Source of the DNA: Anthostomella pinea
Lineage: Eukaryota > Ascomycota > Sordariomycetes > Xylariales > Xylariaceae
Assembly (NCBI GenBank): GCA_963556695.1
Contig: CAUWAG010000011.1
Location: 434,001 to 498,000 of the forward strand
Length of the DNA: 64,000 nucleotides
Reading direction: 5' to 3'
The first letter of the stretch is position 1, and the number at the start of each line of letters is the position of its first letter. This document shows, piece after piece, positions 55,092 through 64,000 of this stretch. The notes beneath the pieces are model-generated. The model did no database searches and was not told the DNA's origin. It saw only the letters and a program-made list of their open reading frames with translations. A program made the translations under genes and the position numbers.

Positions 55092-55371
55092 CTAGGATCG
55101 ACGTGGAGAGAACATATACGGTCGCATGGCATGACACGTATTCATCCCGGAGTCGGGTCTGGATGAATGGGTGTGCATCCCGGGGCTCGCAGTATTGGGC
55201 TGCTGTAGCGACGAGCGAATGATGTATCTGCGGCACTCCTCCAGCGCATCTAGTCTCGCCGGGTTGAGCGTCTGTTTCATGATGTATCTGCGCAACTGCT
55301 CCAGCGCCTCTAGTTCCGTCAGGCTGCGCGGTACTCGCGCTGTTGTTGAGAAGCAGCCTGACCGCACGCAA
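55092..55371 (-). pseudogene. Tandem helix repeat (ALEQ/ECRRYI)
   Basis: The minus strand reads LTELEALEQLRRYIMKQTLN then PARLDALEECRRYIIRSSLQ, two 27-residue amphipathic units. The DNA units (about 55217 and 55278) are direct repeats sharing GATGTATCTGCG..ACT.CTCCAGCGC. Unknown function. Confidence 0.45.
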
Positions 55372-55813
55372 GTTCTGTACTCGGCACGCAGCAGGAGAGG
55401 GGTCTGGTGACGGCTGAGTCAGGATCCTGCATTGGCGATGCGGCGGCCCTGCTCGAAGTAAAGTGACAGGCGGCCGGGTCGGGTTGGGTCGACCTTCTCT
55501 ATGGTATTGGATTTCGCTGAGTTAAGACCGAGGTTGCACAGACCCGACGGCAAGACGATCAATGGACAGGTGTATGGGTGGACAGGGCCTATGGCTCGGG
55601 ATCTGACTTACTCTTGCTGTGCTTTCCGATCTTCAAGTCTGCTTAAATACCTACTGAAGGCGGGCGTGCAACTGGAAGCAGTGGTTCCCGAAAGTGTCTT
55701 CTGCTTCGTCACACTGCTGTCGGACTGTGACAATGCCTGGAATTTAGCGGCATTGATGTAGAGGGTTACATTGCCGCCGCGAGATACGGTATAATTGCCG
55801 TTGGCGGGTCTGG

Positions 55814-56098
55814 TCACACAGACGTCGGTAGCATTCCGAAACCGCTGCTGAGCCTGGGAACTGATGGTGTTGTTGATGCTCTGCTGGCCATGGTCCATGG
55901 GTGTAGAGTGGGCGACGGGAATATGGGTGTATTTGTGGGAGTGTAGTAGAGATACGGACTCGTGGCGCTGCCTCGTATTTGGTGTAAGCTGCTAGGAGTG
56001 TTTTGTCTATTTCGACCATCTTGGCAATGATTTCTCAAGCTTTGGATATGTTGTCTGCCTTGCTTGCGTCCTCCCACGTAGCTTGACTGGTTTCCCAA
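55814..56098 (-). pseudogene. Remnant with an MVEIDKTLLAAYTKYEA motif
   Basis: In one minus-strand frame near 56030-55975 the reading MVEIDKTLLAAYTKYEAAPR is clearly protein-like, preceded in a neighbouring frame by IIAKM, which parallels KEIIAKM of the 43780-44220 gene. It is then lost. It is probably a diverged relative of that gene. Confidence 0.35.
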
Positions 56099-56306
56099 GA
56101 GGCTTCATTGGATCATGCCGCGGCTTCATTGGTGGTAATATGAGGGGACGCAACATGATATGGATGATGGTAGGAATAATGATGGGGGCCATGGTGGGAA
56201 GGTCATTGATGTCGAGGTTCTTCATGGTCTCCACAAGCAGTTCGGTAGAAAGAGTCTCCAACCGACTGGGTGCCGAGGATCCAAGAACCATCTCGTCGGG
56301 GAGCAT
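56007..56306 (-). pseudogene. F-box-like remnant 2
   Basis: The minus strand reads RLETLSTELLVETMKNLDIN followed by DLPTMA, the L-x-x-L-P/S-x-E-L-(x)n-L pattern of an F-box, after a short start (MLPDEMVLGSSAPS). After about 45 residues it becomes hydrophobic/Pro-rich. It is directly downstream of F-box-like remnant 1. Confidence 0.45.
56086..56140. repeat. Segment shared with 45889-45943
   Basis: See the partner. It lies inside the end of F-box-like remnant 2. Confidence 0.85.
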
Positions 56307-56349
56307 CTGGTGTGATGCGTAATGGGACTCAGAAGAGGTGGCGAATGAG

Positions 56350-57067
56350 TAGTTAGGGTTTGTGTTGTTGCGACGGTAAAGATATTAGTAAAAGTGTTCC
56401 ATCGTGACTCTTCGATGACTAATGCGGGGTAGCGTGCCAAAGCAACCGGCAGAATATCGTAACCGATCTTGTTGATTGTGATTTGGTACATGATAACGCC
56501 TTGGGATTGCTTGAACCTGTCGTAGATGACGGGCCCCAGGAGGATGGTGAAGATGGGGATGGGGATAGCGATGAGGATAGGGGTAATGATCCTGTCGGCT
56601 AGTCTGTTTGCATTTATTGTTGTCTGCGCGGGAGTGCTGGGGGCAGGTGATGGCTGGGCTGCTGGTGGATCATATTGCCAGCTCGACTGCTGTTCATGTC
56701 TCGATCCGTGATGTTGATGGCGCCGCCATTAACGAGACTTATCAATGATGTGGATGATGATAGAGGCAATGATAGGAATGAGGATGATGAAGATGGGGAT
56801 ATGGATGAGAATAAGGAAGAGGACGTTGACAGCGTCGGTATGTATGTTCTTGCTGTGTGGTCGCAGTTCAAGGGAGAGGATGTTCCCTGTGTATTCGAGC
56901 GTTGAGTGTGATGAGGTGTAAAGGCCTTGGTTTGATTGCTTCCGCGAATGCTGAGCACGTGCAAGCTTGAAGCCATATTGATCGCGTCGCTAGGTGTCTC
57001 TAAGCTCTCGTAGATCTTCTAGACTAACTCAAGAGGTGTATCCAGTATTGGTGGTGTCTTCTCACCG
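56350..57067 (-). pseudogene. F-box-like remnant 1
   Basis: From about 57060 the minus strand reads LDTPLELV, a TAG, then KIYESLETPSDAINMASS, an F-box-type start with one nonsense codon. The middle (56976-56614) is Ser/Pro-rich and frame-shifted. The end (56491-56350) reads ITINKIGYDILPVALARYPA then EESRWNTFTNIF, like the C-terminal part of a fungal F-box-type protein. Tandem with remnant 2. F-box proteins recruit substrates to SCF ubiquitin ligases, but this copy cannot. Confidence 0.5.
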
Positions 57068-57285
57068 GTGCGCTGCGTAAGGTGAGCCATGTTGGTTCTC
57101 GAGGTCTCGTTATCTCATTGGGATGGTGACGAAGATGGGGATAGGGGTAGGGATCCGTCAACAACCTCCACAACAAGCGGAGATGGTCGCTTTGACAGAC
57201 TGCAACGTCCCGGTGTGAGGTCGAAAAACGCGGACGGCCGGAAGCAAGCCTCGACGGCGCCACCCAGGACAAAGTTGGGTGCTGT

Positions 57286-57583
57286 TCACACCAGGTCATG
57301 ATATCGTGTTTTGTACCCAGGTTCGGAAGAATATAGATGCTGCATTACTGTTAGATATGTCCCAGACTCGATGCTGAAGACGGGCAGATGGAACGTGGCC
57401 ATGTGTATGGAGATGGTCGGCTCTTCCGTTCTGATGACGGTATTCGTTGAGGGGGAACACCACGAACACCACGTCTCTGGGGAAGATGAGGCCGGCATTC
57501 TGAGCACTGAAGTGGAGGGAGACTTGACGGCAGGGTGTTGAAGAGTATTCAATGGGGTCTGTGGAATGGCGATATGTACTCAC
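57286..57583 (-). other. Unrecognised minus-strand frames
   Basis: Two overlapping frames of about 90 codons (VFSIESGTYLTVMQHLYSSE in one of them) end near F-box-like remnant 1. No domain recognised. Confidence 0.25.
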
Positions 57584-57744
57584 GACGGTCCTCGTTTCAA
57601 TGGCTCACTTCAAAGCTGTTGTGGATGCCCGAGGAATCATGGCTGGTGGTTGAATGATGCCCTTGGCTGGGCAAGTGATGGGCTCTTGGATCGACTGTTG
57701 GAGTCTGTGGATGAACGGAGGAATCAATGGATGGATGTATGAAG

Positions 57745-57900
57745 GGATGAATGGATGGATGGATGGATGGATGGATGGATGGATGGATGGATGGATGGAT
57801 GGATGGATGGATGGATGGATGGATGGATGGATGGATGAAGTCCGATGGATGGATGGATGGATGAAGTCCGATGGATGGATGGATGAAGTCCGATGGATGT
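57745..57900. repeat. GGAT microsatellite with an interspersed GAAGTCC unit
   Basis: About twenty-two consecutive GGAT units, then three blocks of GGAT units separated by GAAGTCCGAT. It is the longest simple repeat in the window; the opposite strand would read His-Pro-Ser-Ile repeats, with no evidence for translation. Confidence 0.95.
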
Positions 57901-58407
57901 GGTTGTGAATGGGAAGAGGAAGAGGAAGAGGGAAAAGGAACGGGGACGGAGAGAGATTTAAACACTGGGAAGACAGGAAGACAAATGAAAGATGAAGACA
58001 GCACGATGGCGGGAACACGACTTCCATGTATTCTATCTGTTCCTACCGGCCTTCATCTTGAGTTTGGTCCTTCCCCTGGATTGAAGTTGACTGGATGGCT
58101 TCCTCTTTTGTTAGGAGTGGCCAGTGCCCAAATCAGAGACCGGCCCACACTTGATCATGTGACCTGCAGCGGGTGGTGGTCTAAGTGGTCCGTGCACTTA
58201 CTGTAGAATGAGATAATGGAGATAACGGCTTCCCCAATTTGTAAACCCCTCAACTTCCACCTCACCTTTCGCGCCCTCAACCCGCAGTCACTACAACCTC
58301 TATCATTCCTTGCGACTGCAAACCTAGGAACACCAGAGCTGCCCGGCGCTCCTCACTTCAAGGTTGACTTCTTTGGTAGGTACACACACAGCTCGTCTCT
58401 CAGAGCC

Positions 58408-58432
58408 TTCCTCGTCTCGTCTCGTCTCGTCT
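58408..58432. repeat. Short GTCTC repeat
   Basis: Four to five CTCGT/GTCTC units in a pyrimidine-rich stretch. Confidence 0.75.
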
Positions 58433-58439
58433 CCTCTTT

Positions 58440-59370
58440 CGCGCTCAGTCTCACACTTTCCCTTCTGATACATTGTAGGTAAGCTATGTATGACGAAGCG
58501 ATGACTTGTTACTGTCTAGATCGCCGAGGTTGTGTGTCATCCCCGGCCATTGGCATCGGCATCGGCATATGTACGTGATCTGATGCTCTGGGGTTGCTGC
58601 ACGATGCCTCTATCGCAACACCTTTCTACAATTCACCCTTCTCGTGGACCAACTCGTCACCCACCTAGCTGCATGAAATTCCGCCTCTCCTGCACTCCTC
58701 TGTAACATCTGTCTATCATTACAATCTTCAGAGCTCGCCATCTGGCCACACATACAATCTTCGGCATGTCGGAGCAACAGCTCCGGCCATCTCTCATTCT
58801 TCACAAACGATGACTAACGTAACTTCAATCTCAAGTCTCCTGCCACTTCGGCAACATGCGCCTGTGAGAGCCCATGGGAGGCGCTACCTTTAGCCTGTTG
58901 CAACAGCTCCATGGGAGGAGAGCATTGCTGAATGTCTCCTGAATGGGCAGATGTCGCACCTTGCCAAGTACAAAGCCAGACCGCTTCACAATAGAAGGCC
59001 ATCTTTAATAGCACGGCAGACTACTTTTACCTCCTCCTCGTGCCGTCACCAACGGCCAGCTAACCAGTCAGCTATCAAAACGTTTATACATACACAGTCA
59101 TCGGCAGCATCGCCGCGCTCATTGCCAAACCTGCCAAACCTGCTGGCAAAACCATCACCAACAGCTTGTCGAGCTGCTCTCAGCTCCTTCACACCGTCAC
59201 CATTAGCCATCATCGCCAACGGCTTCAGAGATGCTGGCATCTCTAACATACAATGATGCCACTCTCGTTGCAACTCATCGAGAATCACCACTTTTCCAGA
59301 CAATCGGTGCGGCTTTACAACAGGCTTCAACTTCCATTAGGGCGGGGCATAAGATCAGCAGCCAAGGGTA
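58440..59370. other. Stretch without recognisable genes
   Basis: Open frames at 58951-59256 plus and 59046-59330 minus overlap, and neither has a known domain. No repeats were seen. Confidence 0.25.
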
Positions 59371-59382
59371 CACGTACGGCTG

Positions 59383-59499
59383 ACAACCGGTTGACAACCG
59401 GTTGAGAAATCAACCCAGGTTATGAAATATAGTGCAGGTTCGAGAGGTCATAGTAAAGATTATGTTTAAATTATAACCTAGTTATATATATATAACTAG
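59383..59499. repeat. Tandem GACAACCGGTT and a perfect AT palindrome
   Basis: GACAACCGGTT occurs twice in tandem at about 59383-59405. At 59478-59499 there is a perfect 22-bp palindrome with CTAGTTATATA arms. Related TATAACTAG and GTTAACTAG pieces recur near 60470-60510, on the other side of the two LTRs. Confidence 0.65.
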
Positions 59500-59534
59500 C
59501 AGTTAAGATACGGTTGCTTAAAATAAAATAAAGT

Positions 59535-59738
59535 TGTTGGATCCATGCGATTCCAGACTGCAAACCAGCTATACCAGGACCCACATGTATGATTAGATAA
59601 GATAAGATAGTGGATTGAGAGGGCACTTGGCCAGACCTTCGAGTCCAGCTAGATTCCTCTCAATCCAACCATCAGCAACATCATGACCTTGACCCCATAC
59701 TCGAGTATTATGATTGATCGTTCAAGCCTGTTCCAACA
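59535..59738 (+). mobile_element. Solo LTR, family 1, copy 2
   Basis: 204 bp, almost identical to 30378-30581 and in the same orientation, with its own exact duplication AAAGT (59530-59534 and 59739-59743). No internal element sequence. Confidence 0.93.
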
Positions 59739-59743
59739 AAAGT

Positions 59744-60073
59744 AGAAATAAAATACCGATCGTTGCCGTTGTGGCTCCTCAACCCATTTTCCAGCCACAA
59801 TGACGGATGGGTCACGGACCAGGGTACAAGGTACCTTGGAGCCCAACTGGTACCCATCTGTACCAGATTCGTACCCAACTGGGATGATAGCTACTCCTGG
59901 GATGGGGACACCACCCATCCCTTCTTTCAATCAAGCAACTTCCAGAATACAGACCAACAGCCACCATTCGTGACCCTGGTCCTTATTCTGGATACCGCTA
60001 CCACAAGGCACACCGTCGCCATTTCATATAATTACATAACATGACATAATACTATATAATAATATATAGGAAA
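59744..60073. other. Spacer between two solo LTRs
   Basis: Frames of about 90 codons lie on both strands (plus 59763-60044; minus 59649-59930). Neither is recognisable. It is rich in short GGTACC / GTACCA motifs. Confidence 0.3.
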
Positions 60074-60078
60074 AGAAT

Positions 60079-60292
60079 TGTGACGGCCTGCACGGACCTT
60101 CCCACATGACAAGCCGATACTTCCCAATAAGGGAAGGATCTGACCAGAGGATCCCCTTAAAGGGGCAACCTCCCGCTGTACCTATCTCTCTCTCTCTCTT
60201 CCTTTCCTCTCTAGTCTTGATATTCTCGTCAATAGAGTAATAGCTGCTTGCTGCCGGCCATGTCCCAGCTCCTCAGTACGCTCGCTGTGACA
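60079..60292 (-). mobile_element. Solo LTR, family 2, copy 2
   Basis: 214 bp, TGTGACGGCC...CGCTGTGACA on the plus strand, reverse-oriented relative to 27094-27307. The exact duplication AGAAT is at 60074-60078 and 60293-60297. The first and last seven bases (TGTGACx / xTGTGACA type) make both ends look alike. It holds a CT-rich run and AAAGGGG/CCCCTTT inverted arms. Confidence 0.92.
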
Positions 60293-60297
60293 AGAAT

Positions 60298-61028
60298 TAT
60301 ATAACATCACGGCGAATTGAACTACGGGCTTATAGGTTACAAGATTACGATTAGGTTTATTTGACTACTAGGCCATTTAATATTATAAGGAGACAGGCGC
60401 GTTGCTTTGTTTTATATTATATAGCAACGAGGCAGGTAGGATACGGTACCAGGCAGGTAGGGGTCTCTAATCATAACTAGCCGTTAACTAGTAGTTGCTA
60501 TATAACTAGAAGTCTGACGGTAACTGCCATATTTTCATAACCTAGGTGAGCGGGTAACTGGCCCTCAACCAGACAGGTATACCTGGTTATAGCCGAACAG
60601 TGTAGTAATTGGGTGGTATATGTGACCATGGATGTACAGCCGTCTAATGGGTGGCTGCTGTTTGAGGGTTGGGCAGGATATACCTCCGCCCTCTACAACT
60701 CTCACTTCCTTCTTCCTCCACCATCACCATGCTCACTCACATCATCACCTTTCCTTGGGATCTGGCCCCTCATTACATTCACACACCATTTACAGAGAAA
60801 TGCATCCATTGTGGATCTTGTCACACCTCTTGACTTTTATTACCAGGACAAATCAACCTGCACAGGCACTGCTGCCTTCCATCTGCACTAGGGCACACAC
60901 TACATCTTGACGCAAAGTACTCTCACACAAGCGTTCAGAGCAAGACGTGACGCCATGCGCTTTCTCTTCTCTCTCGCGCAGACTTCGACATATATACACA
61001 TACATACCTTACATATGCACACAAACAG
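60298..61028. other. Stretch without recognisable genes
   Basis: AT-moderate to 60600, then normal composition. A plus-strand frame at 60613-60891 starts MVYVTMDVQPSNG but looks like leader sequence (pyrimidine-rich, CATCACCAT). A weak similarity to 13190-13420 near CTAGGGCA was not convincing. Confidence 0.25.
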
Positions 61029-61533
61029 TTGCTTGTGCGTACGACAAAAGAGACCATTGAGTCGATCCGGACCTCCAGGCCGGATTTATGCTGTAGCCTG
61101 GTACGGGGGACTCCACCCGGCCCCGAGCAGACGTACGGTGCACTAACACCGACGGCACAGCGTGACGAGATCTTGGGTGGAAAACGCCCCGCAGCCGAAG
61201 ACAAGCCCGGACGACCATCTAAACGTCCGCGCCATGAGACGGGCGGTACCACCGACCTTCAGCACTACTATGAGCTGCAGAAGATGGTCGACAGCCCAGA
61301 TGACGAAAGCCGGAACAATGATATTGCCGATCATACTACCAAACCCCCTCATGGTGAGCACGATGAGGCGATGGTTTAACAGCTTAGATGGCGAAAACCA
61401 GGACATGGACACGTCTTTATCCATTGCTGATCTTGACATCGAACCCCCGCCAGCGACGATACCCGCTACGCAACCAGCCCGCCAACCAATCCGATGGCGG
61501 TTAGGAAGCGTCATCCACTGGCTTACAGTTTAA
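61029..61533 (+). pseudogene. Unrecognised gene with a frame change
   Basis: The plus frame 61029-61379 reads GTPPGPEQTYGALTPTAQRD, a nuclear-signal-like RPSKRPRHE and ELQKMVDSPDDES. Near 61378 the sense moves to another frame, NSLDGENQDMDTSLSIADLD, to the stop at 61533. Either an unseen intron or a single frameshift separates the parts. No known domain; the basic motif suggests a nuclear protein. Confidence 0.4.
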
Positions 61534-62221
61534 TCCTGCGATTCATGGTCTGTCCAACATGCCCCAAGAAAGTGCCACGTCTAAACTTGTTCAACTCACT
61601 TACTGACGATATACTAAGGAATACGAACCCGCCTTCTATGCTGCCCCTTCCGACGTCGGGTACCCCATGAACAATCTAAGTCCTTTGCCCCGTTCTTGTT
61701 TTCTCCGCCTTGGAACCTTCTTCTAGCCTTCTTGCCGCCGAGATTTCATAGGACTTCTAGATGTCCTTCAACTCCAAGACCCTGAGTTCTAGCTCACCGA
61801 AGATCAATCATGGGACAACACAATCTCAGCCGAGGAGGTGCAAGAAATGTGGATGGTACCTCGACGCTGGCGGTTAAAACATCAAGCCCTTACAACTTTA
61901 GAGCACGTCGGCAGGCTGACTTCCCGAAGTCCAAGAAGACGACCGTCATGTGAGCGCATCCTCCCTAATTGTTAGTAGTCGTGACCGCGACACCCCCTGT
62001 TCTCTACACCAAGAAGGTGGCCTCGAACCACGAGACGGAGTGTCAATACGACATGAGTACATATCGGCCTCCTTTCGTACTCATTTCGTACTGACTCCGC
62101 TAATTCTCGAGCCAAGAAGCAGAAATGCCTGAACACGAAGGCCGCGAAGGGAGTCGTTCACGAAATATGTACGCACCGCGCCCGATCCGGTACCTCAGCT
62201 GATCCGAACCATCGCTTTAAC
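61534..62221. other. Stretch without a clear gene
   Basis: Should contain the upstream helicase motifs if the gene at 62222 were complete, but none (for example GPPGTGK) was found in any frame. Only short frames are present. Confidence 0.35.
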
Positions 62222-62517
62222 CTAGCAGTCAGTACCTGGGGCGCCGCTCAAGGGTATGAAGCGAACATTGTGATCGTCGGCCTCACGCGTACAGACAGCC
62301 CGGGTTTCATCGGAGACGCCCGCACCATGGCTGTCTGGATGACAAGAGCCAAATCAGGAATGCCCATCGTCGGGAACCCTGAAGCCTGGAGTGGAAAGAA
62401 CAAGCCCTCCGCTCAAATGTCCTGGTCCACAAGCACGCAACCCAAGACGCCGATACTTGGAAGAAAATTATGACAGTCGACCTCGATACCGCTCGGGAGC
62501 ATTTCAACGAATTCTAA
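62222..62517 (+). pseudogene. Superfamily 1 (Upf1/Dna2-like) helicase C-terminal fragment
   Basis: The plus strand reads AAQGYEANIVIVGLTRTDSP, then GFIGDARTMAVWMTRAKSGM and PIVGNPEAW. These are motif V (QGxExxIVI) and motif VI (ARxxAVxxTRAK) of SF1B helicases. After one frame change near 62396 it ends HATQDADTWKKIMTVDLDTA and REHFNEF before TAA (62515-62517). Motifs I to IV and the ATP site are missing upstream, so this is a gene end only. An acidic stretch follows in another frame (EEEDTGYDDDVGRYDG). Confidence 0.75.
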
Positions 62518-63745
62518 AACTCTCCGCAGAGCCGATCAAACCGGAACTGGACGACAGTTTCATACATCAATTCAGCGAATGCCTGAAGAAGCCTGATTCC
62601 ACCACAAAGGAAGAGCACCAGACAAACGGAAACCGGTATTGGCCGAGATGACGAGGAACGGCATTCTGAGGAAGAACCGGACAACTAGGAGGAAGAGGAC
62701 ACTGGCTATGATGACGACGTGGGACGCTACGACGGATAATAGAACATAAGCATGAGCATGAGGACATTCGGGATATAGACATGGGAACGAGCCCTAACCA
62801 GAGACTACAGGTAAATTTGTCCATAGCACCGGGCATATTCAGCTCCGCCAAAGTTCGACATTCACGGGATGATCGCCGTAGCAAGTACGAAGCTCGACGC
62901 GCCTGGTGACTACTGCAATCTTCTTCAGACTGACCACACGTACTTTTAACACCACGTCAAGCTATTAAAGCAGAGCTAAACCCACGACATATAGCAGCAT
63001 CATTTTCTACAGTACGCATAAACCTGTCACTTTTCTCAAAGTCGCGGCGTTCCCGGATCCTCTGCGATTCGTCTCCGACCACGTTATCAATCCATTCTCG
63101 ATCTCCGGTCGCGTTTCTCGCAGTTCCCGCGCATTCTTCGCACTTTTACAACATTCATTATCTCCGCCTCTGGCGATTCGATCGCGTTCCGACTGCAATT
63201 CGGCACTATGACTTCTCGCGCGGAATTCATGGACAAGTACCTCTCCGACGAGGAGCCTGAGTTGTGTCATAGTATTGACAGTATCTCTCAATCTGCTATG
63301 TGTTTATCACCATGAAGCGCTACATCACCTTTTAACAAGGAAACCTCCATATGCAGTGTCCACTTCTGCTGCTGCAAGAAGACAACGAATCTGTTGGCTA
63401 TACATAAGCTCCTGAAGTACGGCCTACGGCCTACGAAATTCCTCATGATCTTCTGAAGATCCTGGAGGAGTCCAGGAAGCTCCGTCCAGCAGACCTACTG
63501 CTATTGAAATGGCTCATATACGGCACATTGTGTGGTATACGCGGAGACGCCAGCACAAGGGCGGTACCGCCGATGGGTATCGAACTATGCGGCCTTCTTG
63601 GGCCGCTTGAGCTGTGCCTTTCCCGGCGAGTTGTCAGTGGCTATGTTCTTCGGCGTTCCGGCGTCGGCCGCCGTGGCCTGGTTCGTTCTGGCGGTGTGGT
63701 TGTGAGCCTGCTCGGTACCGTTGGCCACCGGGAGCTGTGCCTTTT
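62518..63745. other. Stretch without recognisable genes
   Basis: Short frames on both strands (for example 63007-63291 minus, 94 codons, Arg/Glu-rich). No domain or repeat was recognised. Confidence 0.25.
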
Positions 63746-64000
63746 CGAGCCAGTTTAATCGAACACTATTCCCAAGGAACAGCAAGCGAACGCACCGCAC
63801 AGGCACTGAAGGCCATGAACGAAAGCTCTAGACTTGTAGCCTAGAAGCATTATCACAAGCACACGGAATTCTCGGTCAAGATCCTAAAGCTCAACAACAA
63901 GCGGCAGGAACTCGAAAACGAGAAGATCTGGCTTGCGATCGATTTTAAGAGGGTTTCACAAAAGCCGGGATTAACGCCCTCGCGTCGTCGCATGTGCCGT
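63746..64000 (+). pseudogene. Partial reading running off the window end
   Basis: A plus frame reads ERTAQALKAMNESSRLVA, a TAG at about 63842-63844, then KHYHKHTEFSVKILKLNNKR and QELENEKIWLAIDFK to the edge. The second part is helical and coiled-coil-like. The family is not recognised, and the gene continues beyond 64000. Confidence 0.25.

Noticed and set aside
57605..58027. His-Pro-Ser-Ile repeat protein on the minus strand
   Set aside because: It is simply the translation of the GGAT microsatellite, with no sign of a gene.
1128..58196. GTGGTCCGTGCACT shared by the island at 1082-1265 and by 58183-58196
   Set aside because: Only 14 bp match and flanks differ, so it may be chance.

Overview
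The window is eukaryotic and very probably comes from a filamentous ascomycete (Pezizomycotina). The evidence is a Tad1-type LINE with RNase H and several 3'-end copies, pogo/Fot1-type DNA transposons with TA target sites and short spliceosomal introns, short LTRs with 5-bp target duplications, AT-rich blocks that look like repeat-induced point mutation (RIP), and remnants of fungal families (SRA/YDG, Zn(II)2Cys6, 2EXR, CobW C-terminal, F-box, DUF3659-like). No bacterial operon, CRISPR array, tRNA or rRNA gene was seen. Only LINE ORF1 is a long clean ORF; nearly everything else is broken.

Layout. 1-556: LTR-like unit. 557-2480: AT-rich block with a GC-normal island. 2481-10290: a pogo-type copy with an internal deletion, interrupted by a minus-strand Tad1-like LINE (A), which itself carries a plus-strand, 5'-truncated LINE (B) flanked by an exact 14-bp duplication. 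10480-20423: gene-poor sequence with degenerate coding scraps and a 196-bp LINE 3' end (C). 20424-22666: an almost intact Fot1-type element. 22667-26093: degenerate sequence and another LINE 3' end (D). 26094-27307: a twin-primed LINE (E) abutting a solo LTR. 27308-30790: AT-rich block holding a RIP-damaged pogo element and a younger solo LTR. 30800-57100: about 26 kb of decayed, mostly minus-strand genes from repeated families. 57600-58500: microsatellites. 59340-60610: two solo LTRs. 60600-64000: unrecognised remnants plus a superfamily 1 helicase C-terminus.

The main large-scale signal is that many short segments recur at diverged identity. Copies in the 12-25 kb arm read on the plus strand, while their relatives in the 30-57 kb arm read on the minus strand. 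The region therefore looks like a duplicated and eroding accessory or subtelomeric gene array that was repeatedly hit by transposons. Insertions can be ordered: RIP blocks first, a nearly unmutated solo LTR later; pogo copy 1, then LINE A, then LINE B. Most coding calls are family remnants read by eye, so boundaries are approximate.
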